Assembly (NCBI RefSeq): GCF_964204645.1
Contig: NC_134032.1
Coordinates: forward strand, 1,304,501-1,368,500
From: Tubulanus polymorphus
Lineage: Eukaryota > Nemertea > Palaeonemertea > Tubulaniformes > Tubulanidae
DNA: 64,000 nt
Direction: 5' to 3'
Shown here piece by piece: positions 49,930 to 61,910 of the stretch (its first letter is position 1; every line of letters begins with the position of its first letter). The translations under genes and the position numbers were made by a program. Under the pieces are notes generated by a model. The model searched no databases, was not told the DNA's origin, and was given only the letters and a program-made list of their open reading frames with translations.

Positions 49930-52669
49930 GTAAGATCGCGCTTAGACCCTATGACTGAAAATCGATTCGTTCGATTCTTTCAGCGTTCTCCTCGCGGGGA
50001 GATTTATGGAGGCGGTAATATTTTCGGCCGAAAACGGCCTATTATAGTTAGATCGAATGATGTCATAGGGAAAGTTATGGGGGACGCCCTGGGGTCAGTT
50101 GCTGAAAAGTTGATTAAAGATAACCGGCGGATAAATACCATAGTAACAATGAACTTTGAATTGTCACCACGTCAACTATCCACTGGTTAACTATAACCAA
50201 CTTTTGAGCAACTGCAGCCCCTGATAAATACTATAGTAACAATGAACTTTTATTCATCACCCTGTCAACTATATACTGGTTAACTCTAACCAACTTTTCA
50301 GCAACTGCAGCCCCTGATAAATACCATAGTAACAATGAACTTTGAATTGTCGCTATATCAACTATCCATTGGTTAACTCTTACCAACTTTTCAGCAACTG
50401 GCCCCTGATGTTTTTGCATTTCTTATCACAAAGGTGATCAGGTTTATAGCTAACTGATAAGACATTAGTAAGATAGTTAGCTAGCAATTGAAAGAGTTGA
50501 ACGGAGGTCTTGCTGCCAGAGACCATTATTCCGGATAGATGCGTCCTTATGGGTACAATTTGGTGATATTGTATATATTGACGTAACCAAGTTTTCTGTA
50601 AGTCAATTTCATATTGAAATGTGTGGAAGAGTCTATGATCAGTGATCAGTGATCGGTGATCGGTGATCAGCTCAGACCAAATATTTCTCAATCCTATAGT
50701 TACTGTATAACTGTGGTGAAAATGATAAATTCATGAACTTGGTTTAAGCGCGAAAATCCAATGGACATGCACGTCTGCTTGTGACTGGTCACCAGGGCAG
50801 CATTTTCATCTAGGCCTATCAACGCATTGAGAAGTGCTTTTCACCCCACATAAACCCGACCAAACTTTTTGAGTTTGTAAAATCTCATTGGAGAAAGAAT
50901 TCACAGAAAATGTGAATGGATCAAATTCAATTTCACCATACCACCCAAATTCTTATCATTTTAAACATACTCAGGACGGCGGGGGGGGGGGGGCATTTAT
51001 GAATGAAATATTGTTCTAGATATAGGACTAATGCATTATGGGAAGCTTATTCGGAATCAACTTTACAGATTTTTCGCTAATTCGCGTAATTTGTAAAACG
51101 GATTAATCATCGAATTAACCCTCGCCCACCCGTTCATGAAACAGGGCCCCGAGGGATGATTAGGTGGCGGCCATCTTTCGAAAAGTCAATTTTTGTACAC
51201 TTCGCAGAACCCGGTCTTTCTTCGACAGTTGTCCCATAATGGATCTTCTAATAGGCCTAATGTAAGGGTTAGGGGTAGGCCCTATTTATGAATTGTTCAA
51301 TGTGCGTTTAGTTTGTTGTCTCGAACTGTAATTCATTTTTCAAAATAATTCCATACATTTGTTATTATATACCGATGTTGACTGTCAGTTGTGTTAATTC
51401 ACACACCAGCTACTACCGGCGCGCTCTGCTGGTGTTAATCTCAAACAGATAAAATCTCAATTTTCACTTTTATGATTAATGTAGTGTTTAAGTGGTTTTG
51501 CGGGTGATTGCGGTGCACAGTATCAGCCCTCGAACAGATTTAAATTCTGATAATAAGTAAATAATGAATATAACCCGATGGTTCGTTCAGTCCTCGCTCA
51601 ATGTTTGTAGTATAATGCAGGTTTGTCTCTGTTCATTTATTATGTTTTTTGTTTGTTAAATTGAACAGTTTTCAGTCGTCAAATGCGATTAAAAATTCAG
51701 GGGCTGCAGTTGCTCAAAAGTTGGTAAGAGTTAACCAGTGGATAGTTGAAATGGTGACAATTAAAGGTTCATTGTTACTTTTTTTCAGCTGGTTAGATAT
51801 TTAACCCTTTCAGTGTGCCTACACCGCGGTGCAGTGTATGAATCGGTGATGGATTTTGCTAGTGCACCGCACTGCGGTGTATTGGTGTAATTAGTTTTTA
51901 TCTCTATTGAAAGATGGCAGCACCTGTCAAACATAGTGAAATACTAGTAACTAACGATACACCGCGCCGCGGTGTAGACCCACTATAGTGGTATTCCCGT
52001 TATTCAACACACTAGGGTGGAATTTTTCAAAATTTTCAAATTATCTTCAGCACTATAGGGTATTAATTAGTCAGCACGGAAACCAACCAACTTTTGAGCA
52101 ACTGGCTCCTGATAATTTGGGACGGATGAAATTCGTCGGGTTTATGCGAAATTCCGATTTAACGTCAAACGTCACAGATTTGGAGCGCGTTCGAACTAGA
52201 CTCTGTTCAGGATACCCACGCTACAGGTCTGGGTCGAGTTCTGTGAGTTTTGTCGGTAATCGTGCACTCTAGTTTCATAAATAAGTTAAGCTCCTATTTT
52301 TAGTTTACTTCATGCTTTCGATGAGGACAACAATTCAAAGTGAACCGTTTTAATTGTGTCGTAAAATCACCGATTCATGTCAACTGTAGATAAATGATCG
52401 AAACGATAGAATTTTGATTTCGATGTAATTCATTGTAATGAAACCTCGCAACGTTTCAGCTGTTTCGAGACATCATCAGGTAGACCGTCCAGAAACATAA
52501 GTTCCCTCTCTACTTCCGTTTCTGGTCACGAAAACACAAAAACGAAACCTGTTCATTGTTTTATATGGATTTAACTATTTGAACATTCAACTGGTGGATT
52601 TAGTTAAAAGTTTTATTTCGTATTTCGTTTATAAAGTCATCAGAGGATTAAGGTATAAATCTATGTGTT

Positions 52670-52717
<48 letters not shown>

Positions 52718-55700
52718 CTGTTGATAGCTACAGCGTACGTAACCCTCTCATACTGCTATATATATAAAACACATGATAATCATAGTTTGATTATCAGTTA
52801 TTTTATGATTATGTTGTTGTTGGTCGGCGGGCGGTCGGTAGGTCAGTCAGACGGTCTTTATTATTGTCGTCGAGGGTTACTCTGTGAATGTGAATTATCA
52901 GTTTAGTCGGCTGGACAGCGCCGTACCGCGCGCGGTTACTTTGATCGACCAGATCGATACCAGAAAACTATCGTCGATACTGTCTGAGGCGCTGTGGACC
53001 AACGGTCAGTTGCATTGTCATGGCTTATATTTAAGATCAGTCGAAGACCGACTTAGTTCTACAATAGCCTTTCTAACAACGTAAGACCAGTCTAAAGATT
53101 TAAGACCACGTTTGGACTTTACCCTTTCAGTGCGTCTACACCGCAGTGTGGTGTATGAATCTGTGATGGATTTTGCTAGTACACCGCACTGCGATGTAGT
53201 GATGTAATTAGTAATTATCCCTCTTGAAAGATGGCAGCACCTGTCAAACTAAGTGAAATACTAGTAACTAACGATACACCGCACCGCGGTGTAGACGCAC
53301 TATAGTGGTATTCCCATTATTCAACACACTAGGGTGGAATTTTTTAGAATATTCAAATTATCTCCAGCACTATAGGGTATTGATTAGTCAGCACTGAAAG
53401 GGTTAAGACACTACATGCAACCAGCCCCAGTTGGACAGTAAAGGTTTTAGATTTAAGACCATCTAAGTCTGATAACTGAAAATCAGTTTCAAGATTTAAG
53501 ACCGTCTTTGGACTTGTCACGACTGTGCAACTGGGTTCTGCTGTCCTAGGCCCTACTGTCTGATAGGCCTTCCTACCTGGGCGGCCCAGTTACGCTGTCT
53601 TGAATTAAGTTCAAAAGTTGTCTTAATCCATAAGTTATTAGATTGGCAGTATAACTAAGATGGAATGATGAAGTAAGTGATGACTGTACAACTGGCCTCT
53701 GAGAGTTTGATATCTCAGACCGTCTATAATTGCCTGAGCTGAGTTTGAGTTAATCTCATATTTTTCATTTTCTTATACGGGGAAAACACGAAGTAAATCC
53801 TTAATCCGGCGTCTAATAGTATACAGCGTGTATTCCGGTTAATCCTCTCATCTACGGGATTAGTGCTGTAGCTAATCCGCTTGGCGTGTGATGCAGTGCG
53901 GGAGCATAGAGGAAATTAGAGGATTAGGACCCGGGGATTAAGGCGTGCGGATTAAGGCGTGTGTGTCTGTGTGTTCAGCTAAGCCGAGCTGATTTACATT
54001 AGCTATGTCTCGGTATAGACTCGTAGGATAGTCTATGCTGATAATTTATTCCATCAAGATTTGAAATTCAAATCATTCGATATGAAAACTGTTACGTTTT
54101 TGTGTTTGGTCGGGATGAATTTGTTTGTTTATGTTAATGATGTTAGATATGAATATTAATGATTTAACAGGTGGGCTGAAGAGCGAAGCCGGCTCCACTT
54201 TGTGTTAATATATTATATATACGCGCGAGCTTTTTAAAAACCTTTATCTTCGAAAACAAATAGACCTCTAGCGCGTTTTCAATTTAGCGTCACTTTTTTT
54301 TTTTTTCGAAAGAAAAAGTTCCGCAATGGATTTCATGCATATAACCGAAATTCGTTACCTATCCCATTTGCAGAATTATGACAATATTTATCGGGAAACC
54401 ATTTTTTCAATTAAGGTACTATTTTGGTGTCCTGCCCTGAAGATACTAATCTTATTGTGGTCTTATGCCTTCTCAAAATACACCGCACTCAGGCCCTTTT
54501 CAAAATATACCGCACCCAGACTCTTTTCAAAATATACTGCACCCGCACCCTTTTCAAAATACACTGCACCCAGACCCTTCTCGAAATACACTGCACCCAG
54601 ACCCTTCTCAAAATACAGTGCACCCAGACCCTTTTCAAAATATACTGCACCCGCACCCTTCTCAAAATACAGTGCACCCAGACCCTTTTCAAAATATACT
54701 TCACCCGCACCCTTCTCAAAATACAGTGCACCCAGACCCTTCTCAAAATACAGTGTACCCAGACCCTTTTCAAAATATACTGCACCCAGACCCTTCAATT
54801 TGAATTCTAATTCTCGCGTTATTGTAGAGTATAAGTTGTGATCAGGGTTTAATTTCACATGTTACTATCAGATATCAGAACAACGTAAAGAGTTTAATGA
54901 TTCTGATTGCATTAAGTTAAGTATCTAGATTAAAAGGGATCTGCGCGCCAGCGCGCGTACACATATATCTGATAAACAGTTGAGTGAAATATTGAACCAT
55001 TACATAAATCTAGCTACACCCATTTTACATTGTGTCACACATGCATTGCTCTCTCTCCTCTCTCTCTCTCCTCTCTCTCTCCTCTCTCTATATGAGGAGA
55101 GTTATTTTACTCTGCTCTTTGTTGGTTTAGTCGATAATCAAGGATTATAAAACGTACATCGAATGTTAAGCCAGAGGCAGTGTTTTATACCCGCTGAATG
55201 CCGTGGTGGCGCTACTGTCCGTCGTACGGTGAACTCTTTATGGCTTTTATCTATTCTGAGAAAAATTGATAATCTGCGATTACGTCAGGGTCGGCTGATC
55301 TGGTTAGGTCCCTGCCTGCGCATATTGACAATCCGAAAGGTGAATGGCTAGATTGAAGTGATCTAGGGCCAGTTGCTGAAAAGTTGGTTAAAGATAACCG
55401 GCCGTTAAATACCATAGTAACAAAGAAATTTCAATTGTCACCATATCAACTATCCACTGGTTAACTCTAACCAACTTTTGAGCAACCGGCCCCTGGTTAG
55501 AACTCATTGTATTAGTGGTATAGGGTAATCAGTGTTGGTCCCACTGTAGTAGACCTCCGACGAGGGGTCCGGAGTGGTATACGTGGTTGTTGGTCTGGTA
55601 ACCCTGCTGTAGACCTCTGTTAGCCACCAGCCCGGTTTCATAGACCGAGTATCGAAGTTATCCCTGGGGGTAAATCCTCAACCCGGGTGACAACCACCCG

Positions 55701-56875
55701 TAGTAACAATGAGAAACCATGGTTATAACTGACAAATTTCAAAATGTTCCCAGGGACTATTTTTCTACCACATCTATGAAACCCAGCCTAGGAGTCTTGG
55801 TTTAGAAATTTTGAAATTCGTCAGTTATAACCATGGTTTCTCATTGTTACTACGGTGGTTGTTACCCGGATTGAGGATTTACCCTTAGGGATAACTTGGA
55901 TACTCGGTCTATGAAACCAAACCCAGGGGTCTTGGTTTAGTGGTTATCAGTTAGATAGCCGTTACATAGACCCCTCTTCTGCCTAGGAGTTAAGGCCTTG
56001 CTGTAGTTTAATGACATCAGCATTTTAAAAAGTTAAAAACTACATTAAAAATAATGAAATGTCAGACGAATTTGAAGTTGATTTTTTTTTCGCAGATAAT
56101 TTTCCGCGTAAATCTTATTTGTGATTATGTAGTCTGAAAGTCGGGTATGAAATGTCGTTATACCGTTATCTGTGAGTCACAGATATTTGTTTGTGTTTTC
56201 GAAAGTTTTGTCCGACTTTGAGCTTCAAAGGTTAGCGATATTTCGAAACTTAATTCATTAATCATTAATCTGGAGATAGCTAAAGGTAAACGCGATGTAG
56301 ATTGAACCGGTTCGTAGGCCGATTGTAGACCGGTAATTGATGGACTGTAGGCCGACTGTCCACTAAGTACTTCAGAGTTTGTGTTTGCCTGAGCTTCAGC
56401 GGGTGGTAACCAAACCCTGGCAAGCGAGGATGTCCGGATCCAGAAGACAGCGCTTACGCGAAAATTCCAAAAAACCACTAGGAAAATTAACGAGAATATT
56501 ATATCATCGATAGTGTGATTTTAATTTGAAGGTACGCATCGAGTCGACTATATCGCTCTCAAACTCTCTCATCTGTATAGCCGATGAGATTGTGAGATGT
56601 CCCCTCGATCCTTTGACGTCTCAGACAGGATGTGTCCCAACTTAAACGGGCGATAAGCTTCACCCGGCGAACACTCGACTGAGACAATAAGATAATCCAC
56701 AGATAAACCTTGGAGTGATAAGCAAACATGGCCCGGTTGCTCCCTGCACTGTGTGTGTGTGTGTTATATTACAATAGATATGAACATATAGATCAAAGCT
56801 TTAGGTTTTATCTCATTGTGTCTTACTTTTCAAGTGATTCTGCCGGAGAGTCAGCTCAGGCCATTTCTTCTCAAC

Positions 56876-56937
<62 letters not shown>

Positions 56938-58020
56938 TTGTGACCTTTTGATTTGAACTGAAATCCAGTCACGGCTTTAGACTTCAGACCAGTCTGAGAA
57001 GATAAATATCTAAGTTTTGTAACCGATCGGCTTCAGCTGGGCTATCAAAGGCTCAGCCGGGCTATCAAAGTCTATGTTAAGTCCATAACCAGTTTTGAAT
57101 CTGTCGTTAATCGTAACAACTTAAGACCAGTCTAAACTCATTATCGGTCTTATAGCCAATTTAACCTAAGACCAGTCTAAGCCCATTGTCAGTTTTATAG
57201 CCAATTTAACTTAGGACAGTCTAAGCCCATTATCGGTCTTATAGCCAATTTAACTTAAGACCAGTCTAAGCCCATTGTCGGTCTTATAGCCAATTTAACT
57301 TAAGACCAGTCTAAGCTCATTATCGGTCTTGTAGCGAATTTAACTTAAAACCAGTCTAAGCTCATTATCGGTCTTATAGCCAATTTAACTTAAGACCGGT
57401 CTAAGTTCATCTTAGTTCGTAAGTCAATTCTACCAGTCTAAACTTGTTTAATATATTAGTCGACAAAAACCCACAATAATAAAGAAAAACTATCTGATAA
57501 TTTGACGTTTCAACTCAAATCTTTGAGCCATTTTTAAAAAACTGAATTATTGTACAGTTATAAAAATAGAAAATATAGCAACAAGGTAACTAAGTGATCT
57601 CTACAGCTGTTGTTTATATATATTCATGTCGCATGGTGGACTACAGGAAATTTGTTGTTGGTATTCAAGTTCGTCCGCCGCAACAAGCGTAAGAGTTGAT
57701 CGCGATCACCCTATGCATTATCAGCGTCGTTATGTGATCACGGTTGTTTTCGGCGCGCGAGCGCGCGCGCCCGAACGCCTCGTTATTATCGTATTCGGAT
57801 TAAAACGAAAGAATCGACGCCGGGCGTAAAAATAACACCATCGGCATGCTTACACGATTATTACATCGCGACTGAGGGAGACAATCGTCGCGTTGAATCA
57901 ACAGTCAACAGATCGGCACCGGTTTACGAGTTCACAAACATTGTTTAAACGTGTCCCGAGTTTCGCTAAGTTGCGCGTATGATAATAAACGATACATGGT
58001 TTTGCTCTAAGACGCCGGAT

Positions 58021-58073
<53 letters not shown>

Positions 58074-58549
58074 AGAGAGAGAGAGAGTTCGTACTCCGTC
58101 GGAGGAACGGCGCTCGGGGTAAATCTCTACTTCAGGCGACGGGTAAACGTAATGATATCTGCTTAAACAGCGTCCCTACGACTCGCTGATTCTTCGATAA
58201 ATGAAGAAATCCCACACTTCGAATTTTAAACTTATACAATCAAATTTATTATTATTTTGAAACCACAACGTTTCGGCTGTCGACTAACGGTTTATCTTTA
58301 GTTTTGACACGCTGCTTCTATTTTAGATCCTGCAAGTTTATATGGTTTGTTACTTGTTTTTCTGGTCATTCCACCTGATGATGGCTGTTAGTCAACAGCC
58401 GAAACGTTGTGCTTTCAAAAAAATAGATTTTATTGTATAATTTTAAATTCGAAGTGTGGGATTTCATCATTTATCAACAGTATCAACAGTGTACACGGAT
58501 TATAGTGTTTATTCGACAACTATCATTGATTCTTTTTGTACGCCATATA

Positions 58550-58634
<85 letters not shown>

Positions 58635-59592
58635 AGGTCGGAATTAGCACCAGGAATTAGCATCTGTCCAGATTGCGATCAACCGCTTATGTTGTTGTTC
58701 CTTGTTAAAAAAAATAAATGAAAGAAAAAATTTTTGAAAAATTATTGGTTGAAGTTTGAACAAGATGAATAACTCGGGAAAGTTTGTTGACGCCTTAAAA
58801 AATAACACATAAATCGCTTCAATATTGTCGACAATAAATGATACAATGAAGATTTCATGATATCGAGGATCAATAAAGTTATTTTGGATTTGAATATGTA
58901 TCGATAATTGAATTGAATTGACCGGCAACCGGTCTAGTCCGACATATTGACTTGGATCCAGTAAAGTAGTGAGTTTAACCCTTTCAGTGCTGGCATATTA
59001 ATACCCTATCGTGCTGAAGATAATTTGAAAATTCTGAAAAATTCCACCCTAGTGTGTTGAATAACGGGCTGACCGCTTTAGTGCATCTACACCGCGTCGC
59101 GGTGTATCGTTAGTTACTTATATCTCACTATGTTTGACAGGTGCTGCCATCTTTCAATAGAGATAATTAGTAATTACTAATTAAATCAATACACCGCAGT
59201 GCGGTGTACTAGCAAAATCCATCACTGATTTGTACACCGCACTGCGGTGTAGACGCACTGAAAGGGTTAAGTCGAGGTAAAGATGTGATGACTACTGCTG
59301 GGGTTCACTCCGACCTGTTCAATCTATCGCATCCGAAATCATACGAATACGATATTCGTTTTCTATGATAGTTTCTATAATTATTTACAGGTGGCGCCAC
59401 CGTCATCGTTGAAAGTCGACCAGCAGCAGCAGCAGCAGCAGCAGCCACCAACAATGATTCCAGCGGTAACCAATGATACGATCAATTCGCCCCGGAGCAG
59501 TCCTAATCCTCCTCCGCCGCAGCAGCAGCCTCCTGTGATGACTAGAAGTCGCCCTCCAAGTCCTAAACAACCTTCCACTAGCTGCAATACTG
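49819..59592 (+). CDS. Unidentified gene 3, first two coding exons (partial)
   Basis: Two exons join in phase 0: MDMDLHTAMETFAEAWVAAN plus TQTAVNPVSASESSILQ, then a Gln/Pro/Ser-rich segment ending in phase 1. Together they give about 104 residues of what looks like the disordered N-terminus of a larger nuclear or signalling protein. Support: clean ATG in a CpG-rich context, CAG/GTAAGA donor, TTTACAG acceptor, GTATGT donor, agreement of phase. No conserved domain lies in the window. A faint likeness to the Pro/Thr-rich N-terminus of ETO/MTG-type corepressors was considered but is too weak to name. The rest presumably lies right of 64000. Confidence 0.5.
50093..50410 (+). mobile_element. MITE family E, tandemly extended
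   Basis: GGGGTCAGTTGCTGAAAAGT start and AACTTTTGAGCAACTGCAGC end. The unit GATAAATACCATAGTAACAA plus TGAACTTTGAATTGTC is repeated about three times. Confidence 0.75.
50420..51700. other. Gene 3 intron 1, unclassified part
   Basis: Unique AT-rich DNA with a poly-G run (50983-50992). No exon was recognised. Confidence 0.5.
51705..52110 (-). mobile_element. MITE family E copy, split by family C
   Basis: GGGGCTGCAGTTGCTCAAAA at the left and CTTTTGAGCAACTGGCTCC at the right are the E termini. The C copy at 51801-52080 lies between them. Confidence 0.72.
51801..52080 (-). mobile_element. piggyBac-type MITE, family C copy 8 (nested, right end eroded)
   Basis: Left TTAACCCTTTCAGTG is intact. The right end stops at GTCAGCACGGAAA, so the last TIR bases are lost or mutated. 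Confidence 0.84.
52130..53000. other. Gene 3 intron 1, unclassified part
   Basis: Contains a minus-strand CTGATGATGTCTCGAAAC-type motif (52440-52480), a TA tract (52672-52713) and otherwise unique DNA. Confidence 0.45.
52672..52713. repeat. (TA)n microsatellite
   Basis: About 40 bp of TA. Confidence 0.96.
53006..53430 (+). mobile_element. MITE family A copy, split by family C
   Basis: CAGTTGCATTGTCATGGCTT on the left and ACATGCAACCAGCCCCAG on the right are A termini. The C insertion (53118-53406) interrupts it at what was a TTAA within GACTTAAGAC. Confidence 0.8.
53118..53406 (-). mobile_element. piggyBac-type MITE, family C copy 9 (nested)
   Basis: Right end is GCACTGAAAGGGTTAA; the left flank reads TTTA, a mutated TTAA. 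It is in reverse orientation inside family A. Confidence 0.87.
53586..53697 (+). mobile_element. Diverged MITE family A copy
   Basis: CAGTTACGCTGTCTTGAATT and GATGACTGTACAACTGGCC are recognisable inverted ends. The interior is diverged. Confidence 0.5.
53700..54470. other. Gene 3 intron 1, unclassified part
   Basis: Includes GGATTA-rich sequence (53780-53970) and a T-run (54293-54305). No exon was seen. Confidence 0.45.
54475..54798. repeat. 27-bp minisatellite, about 12 copies
   Basis: Unit CCCTTCTCAAAATACACTGC plus ACCCAGA. Because 27 is a multiple of three, long frames exist on both strands; none has coding support. Confidence 0.95.
55020..55095. repeat. CT-rich simple repeat
   Basis: CTCTCTCTCC-type iterations near 55045-55090. 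Confidence 0.85.
55368..55494 (+). mobile_element. MITE family E copy
   Basis: GGGCCAGTTGCTGAAAAGTT start and AACTTTTGAGCAACCGGCCC end are inverted termini about 125 bp apart. This is the cleanest copy. Confidence 0.8.
55631..55790 (+). mobile_element. MITE family F copy
   Basis: CCCGGTTTCATAGACCGAGT start, ATCTATGAAACCCAGCC end, core AACAATGAGAAACCATGG. Confidence 0.78.
55798..55925 (-). mobile_element. MITE family F copy, inverted neighbour
   Basis: Reverse copy, ending ATACTCGGTCTATGAAACC. Together with 55631-55790 it makes a head-to-head pair able to form a long hairpin. Confidence 0.75.
55930..56875. other. Gene 3 intron 1, unclassified part
   Basis: Unique sequence. The open stretch on the minus strand at 56158-56478 has no domain. 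Nothing else was recognised. Confidence 0.45.
56879..56934. repeat. (TA)n microsatellite
   Basis: About 56 bp of TA. Confidence 0.97.
56966..57440 (+). mobile_element. MITE family A copy with 45-bp tandem expansion
   Basis: Starts CCAGTCACGGCTTTAGACTT. The interior unit ACCAGTCTAAGCCCATTATC, GGTCTTATAGCCAATTTAAC, TTAAG is repeated about seven times, showing a MITE core turning into a minisatellite. Confidence 0.75.
58023..58085. repeat. (GA)n microsatellite
   Basis: About 60 bp of GA with one GTGG interruption. Confidence 0.97.
58205..58462. mobile_element. Foldback element with hammerhead-like core
   Basis: Outer arms are AATCCCACACTTCGAATTTT and AAATTCGAAGTGTGGGATTT. Inner arms are CACAACGTTTCGGCTGTCGA and CAACAGCCGAAACGTTGTG. 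Between them lies CTGATGA (58375-58381), a GGCTGTT-AGTC-AACAGCC hairpin and GAAACG (58401-58406). Confidence 0.75.
58553..58632. repeat. (TA)n microsatellite
   Basis: About 80 bp of TA. Confidence 0.98.
58975..59270 (+). mobile_element. piggyBac-type MITE, family C copy 10
   Basis: TTAACCCTTTCAGTGC start and GCACTGAAAGGGTTAA end are both intact. It ends 120 bp before gene 3 exon 2. Confidence 0.9.
59391..59592 (+). CDS. Gene 3 exon 2 (Gln/Pro-rich)
   Basis: TATTTACAG acceptor, GTATGT donor, 202 nt, exit phase 1. It encodes VAPPSSLKVDQQQQQQQQPP, TMIPAVTNDTINSPRSSPNP, PPPQQQPPVMTRSRPPSPKQ, PSTSCNT. A CAG tract encodes eight Gln. SP-containing sites (SPRSSP, RPPSPK) suggest a phosphorylated disordered region. 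The composition alone could also arise by chance next to a CAG repeat. Confidence 0.5.
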
Positions 59593-60005
59593 GTATGTAA
59601 CTAAAATTATTATTATATTATAATATTTATTGATTAGCGATGATTAACTGTTTGACTGCTGTGTCCTGCGATATTTGGGTCTGTCTAATGTTTGTATGAA
59701 TACAGGGAGTGTTGTGAGTGTTATGAGGGGTGAAGGGTGAGGGGTGTTACAGGGTGTGTGACTGTCTATAATGTAGTGTAACCAGAAAGATGCATTCCGT
59801 AAAGTTTCCTTAAAGATAATGATTTATTGATTCGACGTTTTAACTGATAGTCATCATCTTCAGGACAGATGATCACATGTTATAGTCATTAGTTCTACAG
59901 AGTTTTCATCAATGGTTATGTGGCAGTCGGTATATGTGTAAGGTGTTGCAGGGTTGTTAGTATTGAATATCCGGGGGTCTGGTGGCTGTCTGTGGTTGTG
60001 TATGA
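59593..60005. other. Sequence after gene 3 exon 2
   Basis: Unique sequence with a GTGAGGGGTG-rich patch and, at 59820-59870, a TCATCATCTTCAGGAC motif like those of the foldback repeats. No exon was seen. Confidence 0.45.
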
Positions 60006-60009
60006 TCGG

Positions 60010-60410
60010 TAACTTCTGCTGGTGCTGCCACTCCTGCCGCCACTCTGCTGCTGGTTCTACCATTGCTGGTGCTGCCACTGCTGGTGCTGCTGGTTCTACC
60101 ACTGCTGGTGCTGCTGGTTCTACCACTGCTGGTGCTGCCACTCCTGCCGCCACTCTGATGCTGGTTTCAGTGGTGCTGCTGCTGCTGCTGCTGCTGGTTC
60201 TCCCATTGCTGGTGCTGCTGCTGCTGCTGGTGCCGCCACTCTGGTGCTGCCACTGCTGGTTCTGCCACTGCTGCTGCTGCCATTGCTGGTGCTGCCACTG
60301 CTGCTGGTGCTGCCACTGCTGCTGCTGCCATTGCTGGTGCTGCCACTGCTGCTGCTGCCATTGCTGGTGCTGCCACTGCTGCTGGTGCTGCTGCTGCTGC
60401 TGCTGGCATG
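60010..60410. repeat. CTG/GCCACTGCTG-rich minisatellite
   Basis: Units of 15-24 bp such as CTGCTGGTGCTGCCACTG. Open in several frames on both strands (Leu/Cys-rich or Gln/Trp-rich) purely from composition. Confidence 0.93.
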
Positions 60411-60419
60411 TGTGCATGC

Positions 60420-60980
60420 TCCTCAGTGTTATCTGGTGTAGTGTTGTATTATAGGAGCTAATCCTCTCCCAAATTCCTCGTTTATCCTCAGTTTATCCGC
60501 AGCCAAATTACTTTCGCGAGGATTAACGCGAGGTTTCGATTTGTGCGCTAATCCTCGGCTGTTCCTCGGTTTAGAATTTCATCGTCGTCTGCCGCTGCGT
60601 CGTGTATCGTGTCCCGATATAACGGACGAACCGGCTAATCTCACATCTATTCCCGACGATTTTTATTTTTCTTGTCAACGTCGCGAGACGTCTTCGCGTT
60701 GAATCAGCGACGAGAACTGACACGATTTTTTTTCTCTTTTTTCTAAATGATGAGGTTTTATCCGTGTTCGATGTTTTCTATCCATTTCACCGGACGGTTT
60801 ATAAATCTGTCTCTCGTCGTGTTGTTGGAACTGGTTTTTTCTTCTAATGAAAAGTTTTTGAATTTCTTGAGTTTTTCGCTGTCAATCTGGCCAAATATGA
60901 TCCCGTGTAGACAGCGAGCATTGCATGAAAATAAAATCAATCAATCTTTCATTCACTTTGCAAAATAATGGGTACCTACA
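60420..60980. other. Unclassified stretch
   Basis: CpG-rich part at 60500-60710, then AT-rich. Short frames show no family resemblance. Confidence 0.4.
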
Positions 60981-60984
60981 GCCA

Positions 60985-61312
60985 TGTATGGGTACAGGTA
61001 CCCACACAGGTACATGTATGGGTATTCCACACACATGTACCTGGACACGTGTACGGGCACCTGGGCACGTGTACATATGCATGGGCACATGGACACATGT
61101 ATGGACACGTTTTCATATGTACGGGCACCTGGACACGTGTACGGGCACATGGAAACGTGTATGGGCGCGTGTACGGGCACCTGGACACATGTATGGGCAC
61201 GTTTTCATGTGTACGGGCACATGTACACACGTGTACGGGCACATGTACACACGTGTACGGGCACCTGGTCACATGTACGGGCACATGTACATACGTGTAC
61301 GGGCACCTTTGC
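60985..61312. repeat. 22-bp GTACGGGCAC minisatellite
   Basis: Units such as GTGTACGGGCACCTGGACAC with ATGTATGGGCAC variants. All three plus frames are largely open, which is a repeat effect. Confidence 0.94.
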
Positions 61313-61319
61313 TGATGGA

Positions 61320-61910
61320 TCTAGTAAGACCGGTTTAATATAAGTTTTCTACTGCGAGGATTTGATTCGATTATTTCTCGAACACGGATTTAAAATGTAA
61401 TTATCCCGTATAATACGAGATGAATCATCCCCTCCCTCCTCCCTACTCCCCCCTCACCCCCGTCGCCGCCCGCGCGTATAAAACACACATGTGTGCGTTT
61501 AGGATCAGTTTGACTCACACTGTCGGTCGCCGCTTAGAAAAAAATTCATCAATTGTCGTGCCGTGGATCGGTGCTTGGGTCGCTGTAAATGCAGTGACGC
61601 GGGTCGCTGTAAATGCAGTGGTTGAAGGATTAGGCGTTTTCTCCGTTTCAATTATGAGCCACGCGCGGGACGGGATTATTGAAGATTAGCCTCGCCGTGA
61701 TACATCCCTAAGACTACCGGGGCGGGAGAAGGGAGGGGGGTGAGATTTCTACGTATTGAGGGTTTGGTTCTGGTGCGATGATACGGATGTATTCGCCCCG
61801 ACGCGCGCTAACAGAAAAGATGATTTACTCCGTAAATCCCTTCGCGGCGAATTCACCGCGATATAAACGCGTTCACAATTCCCGAGAAAAGTTCGGTTAC
61901 CTTCACAAAT
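61320..61910. other. Unclassified stretch
   Basis: C-rich patch (61430-61470) and a short tandem GGTCGCTGTAAATGCAGTG (two copies near 61588-61622). No gene was recognised. Confidence 0.4.

Noticed and set aside
54326-54858. Four overlapping frames with SKYTAPRPF, QNTLHPDP or CILRRVWV repeats
   Set aside because: The 27-bp minisatellite is open in several frames at once, which argues against coding.
60010-60454. Leu/Cys-rich and Gln/Trp-rich open frames on both strands
   Set aside because: CTG-type minisatellite; open frames overlap on both strands with no codon signature.
60925-61343. Five overlapping frames in GTACGGGCAC repeats
   Set aside because: All arise from the 22-bp array; none has splice or start support.
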